Below are positions 53,575-64,000 of a stretch of 64,000 nucleotides of DNA, one piece after another. Below the pieces are notes generated by a model. That model was given only the letters and a program-made list of their open reading frames with translations, was not told the origin of the DNA and searched no databases. The stretch is taken from contig MEPP01000025.1 of assembly GCA_001769855.1 (NCBI GenBank), forward strand, positions 124,001 through 188,000, given 5' to 3'. The position numbers and the translations under genes were made by a program. This stretch comes from Bdellovibrionales bacterium GWA2_49_15. GTDB taxonomy: Bacteria > Bdellovibrionota > Bacteriovoracia > Bacteriovoracales > Bacteriovoracaceae. Positions within the stretch are counted from its first letter, which is position 1. Each line of letters opens with the position of its first letter.

Positions 53575-54857
53575 TGTTTTATTTACTGTTATTTTTTCTT
53601 TGCCCTAATCTAGCAAGTTTCGCGCAGTTTACCCCCATTGAGGAGACGGCTGACTCTAGCTCCGCCTCGGGAAAGTTTTGGTTTTATTCCCAAGATCAAG
53701 AAAATCTAGTTTATGCTCCATTCAAATATAAGAATGATTTTTTTTATGAGATTTCATTTTGGTTTGATCTTTACGCAACTTACAAATCCAGCACAATAAT
53801 CATTCACGATTCTGATGATCTGCGCATTATTTATGATGTTTTTAATGCCGATGCCTTATACAAAAATGACCTGAACCGTTTCACCAAGGATGCACTTTCG
53901 CAGGATCTTCTCGATATGCGACTCAAGCAAATGCGTGATGAGTTTTCAACTCTCGCAAGAGGAAAATATAATGGCCCGGTTGCACACAAAATCCTAAATA
54001 CCCTTAAGGCACACCAAGTAAAAATCCCAAGCAATCGCATAAAAGCAAAGAAGTTTTTTACTTTACTGGGCGAAAATATGCGCTACCAGGTAGGTCAACG
54101 CGATAGTGTCCTTAGCGCGATCAGCAAACTTGGTCCATACCTGTCTACCATTGATCACCTACTTAATCTTTTTAAACTACCCGTGGATCTTCGAACGATT
54201 TCAATTTTAGAATCAAGTTTTTATTCTGAGGCAACATCTAGAGTCGGCGCTGCCGGTGTTTGGCAAATCATCGACAGCATGGGAGAGAAATTTTTACTCA
54301 TCAATAAACAGGAAGACCAAAGGAGAAATCCTATTATCTCTTCCATGGCTGCATTCCGAATTCTAAGCGAGAATTATAAAATTACAAAAAGCTGGGATTT
54401 TACACTTCTTGCGTACAATTCCGGCATTTCACATATTTTGAATTTTAAAAAATCATCGCCACTAAATATTAAAAAATATCTCACTACATACACTCACGAT
54501 AACTTTGGCTTTGCTTCTCGCAACTACTTATTTGAATTCTATTCCCTTAACTATGCTCTGGCATACAAGAAGTATCTCTTCCCAGAGGTTCTGGCCCTTG
54601 CCAGTGCAATTGATGGCGATTTTTCGATTTATGTTTCTATCTGCTCATTCGACCTCGCAAAAGACAAGCCATTTTCATTTTTGGCAACTTACAACACTCA
54701 ATTTTCCACAAGCATAGTCCCAAGGGGAAGTCCGGTAATTTCTAAATCTGCACTGCCCGCGAAGCGCTTTTATAAATTGAGCGAAACAGATTTATTAACC
54801 ACATTCCCTAATAAGTTTATTGATTTGATTCAAACTCAAAGTTGTTCGACTAGATAA
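53568..54857 (+). CDS. MltD-like lytic transglycosylase
   Basis: The 429-residue product has a signal peptide (about 1-20, cut near FAQ), then a helical region and a GH23 domain. Catalytic E215 is in TISILESSFYSEATS, followed by RVGAAGVWQIID and, further on, LLAYNSGISHIL. This is the MltD/MltE-like version of the fold, with no LysM domains at the C-terminus. It should cut peptidoglycan glycan strands with formation of anhydro-MurNAc. The start overlaps the patatin stop by 7 bases, so the two are probably co-translated. Its 3' end overlaps the next, convergent gene by 22 bases. Confidence 0.85.
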   Translation: MLVFYLLLFFLCPNLASFAQFTPIEETADSSSASGKFWFYSQDQENLVYAPFKYKNDFFYEISFWFDLYATYKSSTIIIHDSDDLRIIYDVFNADALYKNDLNRFTKDALSQDLLDMRLKQMRDEFSTLARGKYNGPVAHKILNTLKAHQVKIPSNRIKAKKFFTLLGENMRYQVGQRDSVLSAISKLGPYLSTIDHLLNLFKLPVDLRTISILESSFYSEATSRVGAAGVWQIIDSMGEKFLLINKQEDQRRNPIISSMAAFRILSENYKITKSWDFTLLAYNSGISHILNFKKSSPLNIKKYLTTYTHDNFGFASRNYLFEFYSLNYALAYKKYLFPEVLALASAIDGDFSIYVSICSFDLAKDKPFSFLATYNTQFSTSIVPRGSPVISKSALPAKRFYKLSETDLLTTFPNKFIDLIQTQSCSTR

Positions 54858-56326
54858 ACATCTTCAGCGCAAAAGGTTCGAAATATTTTTTTATCTTTCT
54901 TGAAATTTTCCACCGACACATCAACAACACCGTTGAAGCTGCCAACAAAGAATATCTTTTCAGTCAGTTCGCTTAATTCATTGGTTATTTTTCCATCTGA
55001 GTCCAAGTAAAATTGCTCTATCCCTTCTTGCGAGAGTTCTGAATATCCTTTCGCTTTTAATTCTTTACAAGGTTCTTTCAAATTCATTTGAATCACGCAT
55101 GCTCTTTTTAATGAAGTAACGCCAGTTTCATCAAGTATCATCTTGTAAAGTGAGGGTGATGGAATTTCGATAATCTTGGAATCTTCCAGGCCAACCATTA
55201 GAGTGTCATCCAAATATGACACCTCCAGATATCGTCTTGTCCCTAGCGGGTAGGTTACATTTCGAATTTCATACATGGAGTTTGAAAGCTTAATCGCATG
55301 CTCTCTCGGATGATTAAAGGCCCATATCTTTTCCTCGGGTAAATCAACTTCGAGAGGAATTGTAGCGAGAAGATCTTTTTTAAAAATGTTAACCTGATAT
55401 TTTTCCAGGCGTTCTAGCTCGATATTTTCAAAAGAAACTTCATCTAGAAAGATATGTGCAACAAGTTCTGTTTCTCCGAATTGACCATATATGGAAACCA
55501 AAACATTGCCCGCAGACACATTTGTAAACACCACATACTCTGCATTTTCAAAATCTTCAACAACATTGAATTTGTCATCTAAATACTTTTGATCTTCATA
55601 GGGTCGGTCAATCCCAACTCTGGCGACCTTTGAAGAAAGTTTTAAAATTAGGTGACCAACATCTCGTTTTTGTCGCTGGTTCTCTTCCACCTCTGCACCA
55701 GAAAATTTTGCGATTTTTTCCCTAGATAACGAAACAACATGAAAATAATTGGCTTCATTATTCGCATCGTTGACATTAACAGGCAGGCAGTCGCCCCCCA
55801 CAAGTGATCCCAGAATCCTTTCACCAACAACTCTTTCTAGGCGTCCTTTCACTGCAGGAATGACTTCATTTTCATCATAGGATGGGATGAAATCAAACTC
55901 CTTAAGATGTTCGACATCTGTGCAAGTTGCGCCTACACAGTGGGAGGATTTTGTACTTCCCTCCTGATGCTCTGACAGACAAATAAATTCAAGGGCCGAA
56001 AATATTTCAGATCTTTGGATTGTCCTTGGCTCTCTTTTTGGTGCGGACTGCTTCATCGATATTTTCGATGTCTGCATTTCTCTTCGAATGACAGTATCTA
56101 CATTTTTTGAAACGACTGCATTTTCATCCTGGACAGCTTCACGTTTTAAATCAATATAGACTGACTCATCGATACTCAAATCAAAAGGTTGCCACTTGAC
56201 CTGCGCATCAAAAACCTTACTTTGAGAATCAAACTCCTCAAAGTAATTGAACATCTGCCCATTGACCGCAATTGGAAAAATAATAGAAATACATAACTGT
56301 AAGAGTGCTAAATTTCGTATAAGCAT
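54836..56326 (-). CDS. Large secreted protein of unknown function
   Basis: The 496-residue product has a signal peptide (about 1-23, cut near VNG). The mature chain is acidic, with two Cys-containing stretches (ICLSEHQEG and CVGATCTDVEH, about 115-140), a mixed beta region (about 150-360) and a C-terminal part with further Cys (KRACVIQMNLKEPC). Four or more cysteines in the mature region suggest disulfides in the periplasm or outside. I see no homologous motif. The gene precedes the ATP synthase operon's 3' end but faces the same direction. It overlaps the MltD-like gene tail to tail by 22 bases. Confidence 0.65.
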   Translation of the reverse strand: MLIRNLALLQLCISIIFPIAVNGQMFNYFEEFDSQSKVFDAQVKWQPFDLSIDESVYIDLKREAVQDENAVVSKNVDTVIRREMQTSKISMKQSAPKREPRTIQRSEIFSALEFICLSEHQEGSTKSSHCVGATCTDVEHLKEFDFIPSYDENEVIPAVKGRLERVVGERILGSLVGGDCLPVNVNDANNEANYFHVVSLSREKIAKFSGAEVEENQRQKRDVGHLILKLSSKVARVGIDRPYEDQKYLDDKFNVVEDFENAEYVVFTNVSAGNVLVSIYGQFGETELVAHIFLDEVSFENIELERLEKYQVNIFKKDLLATIPLEVDLPEEKIWAFNHPREHAIKLSNSMYEIRNVTYPLGTRRYLEVSYLDDTLMVGLEDSKIIEIPSPSLYKMILDETGVTSLKRACVIQMNLKEPCKELKAKGYSELSQEGIEQFYLDSDGKITNELSELTEKIFFVGSFNGVVDVSVENFKKDKKIFRTFCAEDVYLVEQL

Positions 56327-56388
56327 AAAGCCCTGAATTTAATGATAGGGCCTTACGAATTTTTGGCAAGAGCTAAGCGTTAAAAAAG

Positions 56389-56823
56389 CTAGTGCTTATT
56401 ACCCGCCGCGGCAAATTCTTTGGCAATTTGGATTCGCAAATTTGCGCGTTCAACTTTACGCCTGTACTTTAAAAATTCGTCCGGGGTGAGTGTCATGGTA
56501 TCAAGTTTTTGTTGAGCAAAAACAAGTGCCCGTTCAGCACGCGCTTGATCTATTTCATGTTGCTCTTCTGATACATTTGAAAGAATCGTTATCTTTTTGC
56601 CAAGTACTTTACAAATTCCGGTCGTTATAGAGAAATGCCTATCCGGATCATCCTCTGCTCCCATGACCGAAAGCATGCCTGTGTCTAGCTTTGCTATTAT
56701 GTGCGTATGTTCCGGCAGAATGTTAATTTCACCGCGAATTGTTGGTACAAAAAGTGTTTCAGCGGGCATATTCCGACATAAAACTCTATTTGGGGTAAGC
56801 ACATCTACCAGAAAATAGTTCAT
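56389..56823 (-). CDS. atpC: ATP synthase epsilon subunit
   Basis: The epsilon subunit of F1 links gamma to the c-ring and can inhibit ATP hydrolysis. The 144-residue length is usual. The N-terminal beta sandwich (NYFLVDVLTPNRVL, GEINILPEHTHIIAKL) and C-terminal helical hairpin (about 90-140) are clear. It is the last gene of the operon, 8 bases after atpD. Confidence 0.95.
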   Translation of the reverse strand: MNYFLVDVLTPNRVLCRNMPAETLFVPTIRGEINILPEHTHIIAKLDTGMLSVMGAEDDPDRHFSITTGICKVLGKKITILSNVSEEQHEIDQARAERALVFAQQKLDTMTLTPDEFLKYRRKVERANLRIQIAKEFAAAGNKH

Positions 56824-56831
56824 AAATGCAT

Positions 56832-59127
<2,296 letters not shown>

Positions 59128-59138
59128 TACATACCTGT

Positions 59139-60650
59139 TTATTGATAGGTTTGAGTTGTAAAAAATTCTTTAATGATGCCAATTAACTTAGTTTCATTTT
59201 GGGCATCAATCACGCCTAACTTGTTAAGATCAGAATAAAGTTGTTGATAGCGCGATTTGATGTGATCAATAAGATCTTTCTCGGCGACGCGAATTTTTGG
59301 TACTGGAATAAGATCCATATACCCTTTTGTCGCCGCAAAAATACCTAGCACCTGATCGATAACTTCTATTGGCCGATACTGGTCTTGCTTAAGTAATTCA
59401 ACGAGACGTGCGCCTCGGGCAAGCTGTCGCTGTGTCGCTTCATCCAAATCAGAGCCAAAGGCGGCAAAGGCAGCCAATTCTCTGTACTGCGCGAGATCAA
59501 GCCTGAGTGTTCCAGCAACTTTCTTCATCGCTTTAATTTGTGCATTACCACCAACTCGCGAAACTGAGATACCGACGTTAACTGCAGGTCGAATACCGCT
59601 GTTAAAAAGATCGGCTTCCAGGAAGATCTGCCCATCGGTGATAGAAATAACGTTGGTTGGAATATAAGCCGAGACGTCGCCTTCTTGGGTTTCAATAATC
59701 GGCAATGCAGTTAGTGATCCAGCCCCCATCTTATCTGAAAGCTTCGAAGCCCGTTCCAAAAGGCGCGAGTGCAGATAAAAAACGTCGCCTGGGAACGCCT
59801 CGCGACCTGGAGGTCTTCTAAGAAGCAAAGACATCTGTCTATAGGCCTGTGCTTGCTTGGTTAAATCGTCGTAAATAACAAGCGCGTGTCGACCACTGTC
59901 TCGATAATATTCGCCAATTGTGCAACCGGTGTAAGGGGCGAGGAACTGGAGTGGCGCAGAATTTGAAGCTGTAGCGGAAACGATAACGGTGTAATCCATT
60001 GCACCAGCGTCTCTCAAGCGCTGATGTATCAAGCGCACAGTAGATTGTTTTTGGCCGATCGCTACATAAATGCAAACAACATCCTTACCTTTTTGGTTAA
60101 TAATTGTGTCAATTGCAACAGCTGTCTTACCTGTCTTGCGGTCCCCAATAATTAATTCGCGCTGCCCACGGCCAATTGGGATCATGGAATCGATAGCCTT
60201 AATGCCAGTTTGCAAAGGCTGATGAACAGATTTTCGTGCAATAATACCCGGAGCCTTAAGTTCTACCTGTCTAAATTGTTGTGACTTTAGCTCACCTTGA
60301 CCATCTATTGGTTCGCCAATTGCATTAAGTACTCTTCCTAAAAGAGCGTCACCTACAGGCACCTCAACGATTTTCTCAGTGCGCTTAACGGAAGAACCTT
60401 CCTTAATATTAGGATCATCACCCAAGATTGCTACACCAACATTGTTAGTTTCTAAGTTAAGCACCATTCCTTTTGTGCCCGTCTCAAATTCCACTAGCTC
60501 ACCCGCCATCGCATTTTTTAATCCGAAAACGCGGGCAACGCCGTCACCAACAGTGAGTACAGTGCCAACCTCATCAACCTTTAATCGAGACTCAAAATTA
60601 GCTATTCGCTCTCTGATGATACTTGTAATTTCTTCTGGGTGAAGTGACAT
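59139..60650 (-). CDS. atpA: ATP synthase alpha subunit
   Basis: The non-catalytic nucleotide-binding subunit of F1 has 503 residues. Walker A GDRKTGKT (169-176), [30 protein letters not shown] and VSRVGG with the arginine that reaches the catalytic site are all present. It lies 20 bases after atpH and 11 before atpG. Confidence 0.99.
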   Translation of the reverse strand: MSLHPEEITSIIRERIANFESRLKVDEVGTVLTVGDGVARVFGLKNAMAGELVEFETGTKGMVLNLETNNVGVAILGDDPNIKEGSSVKRTEKIVEVPVGDALLGRVLNAIGEPIDGQGELKSQQFRQVELKAPGIIARKSVHQPLQTGIKAIDSMIPIGRGQRELIIGDRKTGKTAVAIDTIINQKGKDVVCIYVAIGQKQSTVRLIHQRLRDAGAMDYTVIVSATASNSAPLQFLAPYTGCTIGEYYRDSGRHALVIYDDLTKQAQAYRQMSLLLRRPPGREAFPGDVFYLHSRLLERASKLSDKMGAGSLTALPIIETQEGDVSAYIPTNVISITDGQIFLEADLFNSGIRPAVNVGISVSRVGGNAQIKAMKKVAGTLRLDLAQYRELAAFAAFGSDLDEATQRQLARGARLVELLKQDQYRPIEVIDQVLGIFAATKGYMDLIPVPKIRVAEKDLIDHIKSRYQQLYSDLNKLGVIDAQNETKLIGIIKEFFTTQTYQ

Positions 60651-60670
60651 TCATAACCTCATCTTGCAAA

Positions 60671-61210
60671 TTATTTTTTATTAAACGATTGCTTTAAACT
60701 CTCAAGTTGGGAATCAATTGTTGCATCTATTTGTAAATCCTGCACGGTGGCCCGGTAGCCCGCCGTGATGCTCACATTTTTTTTATATTCTAGTTCAGGT
60801 GCTAAACCCAAACGTTTTGCGAGAATAGACTTTATTTGATTTTTCATTTCAGAATTAATTGACTCTTCGACGCCTTCTATCGTGCCCTTGAGGAATCCGA
60901 GTGAATCATCCTCGAGAACGGAAACAGTTTTGTAAATGAGAGGCAATAAACCAATACGGCCTTCCTGCAATAAAAAAGCTAAGAAATTCTTTGTTTCTTG
61001 CTTAAAAGGAACTTTGGCGTAAATACCTTCAAGCACAGCAATCTTTTCCCCATTAGTGAAAAGATCAAGAAACAATACGTTTTCCAAAGCATCTGACTTA
61101 TTGATCAGCTCAGTTAAAATGGTCAACTCAGCCGTGACTGAAATTTTATGCTCTTGGCACAATTCGAAGATGGCTTTTGCGTAGGCCTTCGCAATTTTTT
61201 GTGTTTTCAT
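60671..61210 (-). CDS. atpH: ATP synthase delta subunit
   Basis: The delta subunit connects F1 to the peripheral b stalk. The 179 residues show the N-terminal helical bundle (KIAKAYAKAIFELCQEH) and the family-specific C-terminal region (ITAGYRATVQDLQIDATIDSQLESLKQSF). It starts 3 bases after the atpF stop. Confidence 0.95.
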   Translation of the reverse strand: MKTQKIAKAYAKAIFELCQEHKISVTAELTILTELINKSDALENVLFLDLFTNGEKIAVLEGIYAKVPFKQETKNFLAFLLQEGRIGLLPLIYKTVSVLEDDSLGFLKGTIEGVEESINSEMKNQIKSILAKRLGLAPELEYKKNVSITAGYRATVQDLQIDATIDSQLESLKQSFNKK

Positions 61211-61213
61211 AAA

Positions 61214-61768
61214 TTATTTAGCCTTCTTGAGCAAACTTGCTGCCAAATTGCTCTTAAGCTCTGCACTTTGAGAAATTTTATGTTTTGTCTTTGCGATGAC
61301 GCTTGCGAGAAGCTCTGCTCCGATACTATGAACAATCTGCTGTTGCTCATGTTCGATTTTATCTTTTGCTTCGCGATTGAGGCGTTCAAGAAGTTTTGTA
61401 CTTTCTTCTTGGGTATCATGCTCAAACTTTAAAATATCTATCTTGGCATCATCAAAAACTTTTTTGCTCTGTTCCTCGATAGAATTTAGTTTAGCTTCGT
61501 ACATATCGAGTTTCATTTCAGCATCTTTGTGTTTTTCAGCGGCATGATTAAACAAAGACAGAATATTCGCTTTTTTGTCCTGAAAGATTTTTCTGATAGG
61601 GCCTTTCAGTTTATAGAAGAGAAATAAAAAAAGTAAAATGACATTCACCGCAGGCCATATTAGGTCCATTGCGGAAGGTGCATGATGAGCTGTTTCGCTG
61701 GCAAAAGCAAAATTCCCAGCTAAAATAATATTTGTTATAAAATAAAGTTTCAGCTTTCTTGTAATCAA
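61214..61768 (-). CDS. atpF: ATP synthase b subunit with an N-terminal signal-like stretch
   Basis: This peripheral stalk subunit has 184 residues. It has an unusual start: a basic, hydrophobic stretch (about 1-23, ending FAFAS) like a cleavable signal, then a second helix (about 35-52, LIWPAVNVILLFLFLFYKL) that is the b membrane anchor, and a long charged coiled coil. Deltaproteobacterial b subunits often carry such an extra hydrophobic start. It overlaps the preceding b-like gene by four bases (ATGA) and precedes atpH by 3 bases. Confidence 0.88.
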   Translation of the reverse strand: MITRKLKLYFITNIILAGNFAFASETAHHAPSAMDLIWPAVNVILLFLFLFYKLKGPIRKIFQDKKANILSLFNHAAEKHKDAEMKLDMYEAKLNSIEEQSKKVFDDAKIDILKFEHDTQEESTKLLERLNREAKDKIEHEQQQIVHSIGAELLASVIAKTKHKISQSAELKSNLAASLLKKAK

Positions 61769-62205
61769 ACTAATTTCTCCAACAAATCATCAGTCAATTG
61801 CTCGGAAGATTTCAGAACAGTAGATTTCTTCCCCAAGGCATCTTGATTGAAAATCTCTACATCTTTTTCAATTTTCGCTTGAAGTCTTTCTTCTTCTTGC
61901 TTCAGGACCTGTCGCTGCGTTTCAAGAATTGATTCTTTTTTGCTTTTCATAAAATCGAATGCACCCTGGTGAACCTTCGATATTTCTGCCTTATACTTCT
62001 CAGCTAATTTATTTGCTTCCATAAGTTTTTCATTGGCATCTTCATCAAGCTTGGTGGTTTTATTTTCACGCGTTTCAATAACAAATCTAAGTTTAGAAAA
62101 TAGGATTGTGCTTAATAAAATAAAGAGAATGAAAAAAATAACAAACTGGTGCGGAAGTGTGTAGTCGGCACCCAATTGCTTGAAAATAGCAAATATTGGA
62201 TTCAT
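61765..62205 (-). CDS. Second ATP synthase b-type (b') subunit
   Basis: The 146-residue product has one N-terminal membrane helix (about 18-36, HQFVIFFILFILLSTILFSKL) followed by a long coiled coil, the b/b' plan. It differs from the other b protein in length and sequence, so the peripheral stalk is probably a b-b' heterodimer as in cyanobacteria and many deltaproteobacteria. AAGG lies before the ATG. A good promoter lies just upstream at 62233-62261. It is the first gene of the operon; no a (atpB) or c (atpE) gene is present here. Confidence 0.85.
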   Translation of the reverse strand: MNPIFAIFKQLGADYTLPHQFVIFFILFILLSTILFSKLRFVIETRENKTTKLDEDANEKLMEANKLAEKYKAEISKVHQGAFDFMKSKKESILETQRQVLKQEEERLQAKIEKDVEIFNQDALGKKSTVLKSSEQLTDDLLEKLV

Positions 62206-62232
62206 TTATCGCCTTAAGCTTTTAAAAAGACA

Positions 62233-62261
62233 TAGATAATCTGACGGCTTTTTTTAGTCAA
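62233..62261 (-). promoter_or_regulatory. Sigma-70 promoter of the ATP synthase operon
   Basis: On the minus strand TTGACT (62261-62256) and TATCTA (62238-62233) are exactly 17 bases apart. Transcription would begin near 62226, giving a leader of about 20 bases before the first ATG. The gap of 116 bases between bactofilin and the b' gene holds nothing else obvious. Confidence 0.72.
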
Positions 62262-62321
62262 GTTGAAAACAGGAATTGATTTTGATTTTTTATATACCAA
62301 GCGCGTCATCGAGAGATTTGC

Positions 62322-62657
62322 CTAGGTGTCGTCGCGCATTTTTGTTGTGCCGTGGAAAATCACGCCTTCCTCAACAATCAGTGAAGGCGTTGTAATCGTT
62401 CCTTCAAATCTCGCTGGTCGCAAAATTTCGACCCTAGAACTGGCGCGAACATTTCCCCTAACGGTGCCTGAAATCAAAATAACATTTGCATTGATATCTG
62501 CGTTTATGACTGCTGATTCAGAGATGATGATTGAGTCATTAGAGTAAATTGTGCCATCTACAATCCCCGCAATCCTGGCGACACCACTAAAAGATAGATT
62601 ACCTTCAAAACGACAGCCTTCTTCAATGATGGCAATAACACTACTTTGAACTTGCAT
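62322..62657 (-). CDS. Bactofilin
   Basis: The 111-residue protein is a bactofilin (DUF583), a small cytoskeletal protein that polymerises without nucleotides through a beta-helix of short repeats. The repeats are visible as regular hydrophobic rungs (GNLSFSGVARIAGIVDGTIYS, SAVINADINANVILISGTVRGNVRAS). Bactofilins in related bacteria organise polar ParAB and cell-wall enzymes, and here the gene overlaps parB by one base (TAATG). It lies directly upstream of the ATP synthase promoter. Confidence 0.92.
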   Translation of the reverse strand: MQVQSSVIAIIEEGCRFEGNLSFSGVARIAGIVDGTIYSNDSIIISESAVINADINANVILISGTVRGNVRASSRVEILRPARFEGTITTPSLIVEEGVIFHGTTKMRDDT

Positions 62658-63574
62658 TACTTCTTGCTCGTAAAAAAGTTATAAATATCATTTAACTCGG
62701 CTTCGTTACTAAACACAAGCCCAATGTGTCCTGCGCCACTCTTATTAACCTTTATCTTGATTTGAAGTCCTGATTTTTGCTCAATTGTATTCTTGATTGA
62801 ATCGTACTTCGCCAAATTTTGTTGAGCAGGCTCGTCTTGATTGGCATCCTTGCTTACCCTTTTCATTTTGGACTGTTCTTCGAGCATTCTGACCGACCAT
62901 TGCTCTACAATAGCTTTATTGGCCAATCGAACAACCTCTTCTCGATCTTCCACCCCTGCCAGAATTTTTCCATGGCCAAAAGATAGTTGGTCCTTTTGCA
63001 AAAACTCGATGACATTCCTGGGCAACTTCAAAATTCTTAGATAATTAGAAATTCCTGAGCGATCTTTCCCCAATCTCTTAGAGACTTCTTCCTGTGTTAA
63101 TTGAAAATCGTTCATCAGTTGATAATAGGCCAAAGCCTCCTCAACACAATTCAGATCGGCGCGCTGAATGTTCTCCAAAAGCGCTATGATATTTCTCTCC
63201 CGATCTGTCGCATTTCTCACGATAGCTGGAACATATTCAATTCCTGCCTTCTTAGCTGCTCGCAAGCGTCGTTCTCCAGCAATTAACTCAAACCCATTTT
63301 CAATTTTTCTAACAATAATGGGTTGAATAATGCCATTTTCCTTAATTGATTGTGAGAGTTCCTCAAGTTCTTTTTCCTTGAAAATTTTTCTTGGCTGCCC
63401 TGGATTCGCTCTCACTTTCTCTATGGGAATCATAAGTGGGCCAGATTCCATTTTTTCTTTCACCACTACGTCTGGTTTTTGCTCACTATCTAAAAGATTA
63501 TTGGCATGCATTCCTCTTGGCACTTCTTGAATGAGAGACGCAATTCCTTTTCCAAGGACTAATTTTTTGGCCAT
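62657..63574 (-). CDS. parB: Chromosome-partitioning protein ParB
   Basis: ParB binds parS sites and spreads as a CTP-dependent clamp. The 305 residues include an N-terminal LGKGIASLI motif, PGQPRKIFKEKELEELSQSI, the CTP-binding GERRLRAAKKAG, an HTH (about 145-190) and a C-terminal dimerisation region. AAGGAG lies 6 bases before the ATG. It is 10 bases after parA and overlaps bactofilin by one base. Confidence 0.97.
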   Translation of the reverse strand: MAKKLVLGKGIASLIQEVPRGMHANNLLDSEQKPDVVVKEKMESGPLMIPIEKVRANPGQPRKIFKEKELEELSQSIKENGIIQPIIVRKIENGFELIAGERRLRAAKKAGIEYVPAIVRNATDRERNIIALLENIQRADLNCVEEALAYYQLMNDFQLTQEEVSKRLGKDRSGISNYLRILKLPRNVIEFLQKDQLSFGHGKILAGVEDREEVVRLANKAIVEQWSVRMLEEQSKMKRVSKDANQDEPAQQNLAKYDSIKNTIEQKSGLQIKIKVNKSGAGHIGLVFSNEAELNDIYNFFTSKK

Positions 63575-63584
63575 TGTTTACTCC

Positions 63585-64000
63585 TTACGATAAATAATTC
63601 GTCTCAGCACTAGATTGAACTGAAGTTCTCTGTCTGATGATTAACTCTTTTGCCAAGCTTAGATAAGCTTCACTGCCTTTTGACTCGATATCATAGAGAA
63701 TAATTGGCTTGCCGAAACTCGGACATTCCGAAAGCTTTACATTTCTCGGCACTATTGTAGAGAAAACTTTGTCCGCAAAATGAGTCTGAATTTCGTTTGC
63801 CACCTGCTTATGAAGATTGGCCCTTGAATCAAACATCGTTAGAAGGATGCCTTCCATCTCAAGATTTGGGTTAATTGAATTGCGTATCAGCCTTACGGTA
63901 TTTAAGAGTTGTGCAAATCCTTCCATTGCAAAATATTCTGTCTGCATGGGGACGATAAAACTGTCAGCAGCATTGAGTGCATTAACCGTTAAAAGACCAA
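63585..64000 (-). CDS. parA: Chromosome-partitioning ATPase ParA, C-terminal part
   Basis: The gene extends beyond the right edge; the Walker A motif lies outside. The visible frame includes codons upstream of the first in-window ATG, reading LLTVNALNAADSFIVPMQTEYFAMEGFAQLLNTV, the family's conserved segment after Walker B. ANLHKQVANEI, VPRNVKLSECPSFGKPII and a short tail follow. ParA forms a gradient that moves ParB-bound origins. parB follows after 10 bases. Confidence 0.96.
   Translation of the reverse strand, partial: GLLTVNALNAADSFIVPMQTEYFAMEGFAQLLNTVRLIRNSINPNLEMEGILLTMFDSRANLHKQVANEIQTHFADKVFSTIVPRNVKLSECPSFGKPIILYDIESKGSEAYLSLAKELIIRQRTSVQSSAETNYLS

Noticed and set aside
62206..62321. 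Replication origin near parAB
   Set aside because: There are no DnaA boxes or AT-rich repeat clusters that I can recognise. The gap is explained by the ATP synthase promoter.

Overview
The window is AT-rich, almost fully coding bacterial chromosome. The gene content points to a Bdellovibrionota-type bacterium, probably of the Bacteriovorax/Peredibacter kind. The reasons are the order parA-parB-bactofilin-F1Fo ATP synthase with two b-type subunits, an AmgK/MurU peptidoglycan-salvage pair, a large membrane pyrophosphatase, many secreted or beta-barrel proteins with no obvious relatives, and several murein- and lipid-cleaving enzymes. The lineage is inferred from content, not from a marker gene. 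No IS element, prophage, CRISPR array or rRNA is seen. One tRNA (Gln, UUG) is present. No gene-free stretch exceeds 300 bases.

Layout. 1-5027 (minus): a likely operon of a membrane M48-like pseudopeptidase, a CHASE2 histidine kinase, a sigma-54 response regulator, lspA and the start of lgt. 5169-7757: an endonuclease IV-like protein and three small envelope or unknown genes. 7781-12124: a ferredoxin, murU, amgK, a second M48-like pseudopeptidase (a lipoprotein), a LysM lipoprotein and a deoxynucleoside kinase. 12292-16871 (plus): an outer-membrane protein, a tiny LptM-like lipoprotein, folK, an acyl-CoA dehydrogenase and etfBA. 16918-21667 (minus): a membrane-anchored protein behind a good sigma-54 promoter, hppA, and an RHH protein with a DUF4388-like partner. 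21807-24362: a HAMP protein and a lytic transglycosylase. 24369-29198 (minus): ychF-pth-prs, tRNA-Gln and a class A PBP. 29283-34697: an outer-membrane protein, two secreted unknowns and galU. 34724-45256 (plus): an outer-membrane protein, then a run of eight tightly spaced genes: a CFI-box protein, an LptF/G permease, an ArnT-like transferase, fmt, rpe, hutH, hutU and hutI. 45253-50837: a TlpA-like thioredoxin, a Flp-like mini-pilin, glpK, radA and ligA. 50845-56326: an outer-membrane protein, a patatin, an MltD-like enzyme and a secreted unknown. 56389-64000 (minus): the ATP synthase genes, bactofilin, parB and partial parA.

How the genes fit together. Envelope construction and turnover dominate: lipoprotein maturation (lspA, lgt), murein synthesis and cleavage (PBP, two transglycosylases), MurNAc recycling to UDP-MurNAc (amgK, murU), lipid cleavage (patatin) and LPS export (LptF/G). 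Catabolic genes (hutHUI, acyl-CoA dehydrogenase with ETF, glpK) and ion-motive enzymes (ATP synthase, membrane pyrophosphatase) would suit a cell living on amino acids, fatty acids and glycerol from other cells. That lifestyle link is inference. The most unusual observations are two separate M48-family proteins whose HExxH has lost both histidines while keeping the Glu, one of them directly upstream of a sensor kinase, and a sigma-54 promoter in front of an unknown membrane-anchored protein.
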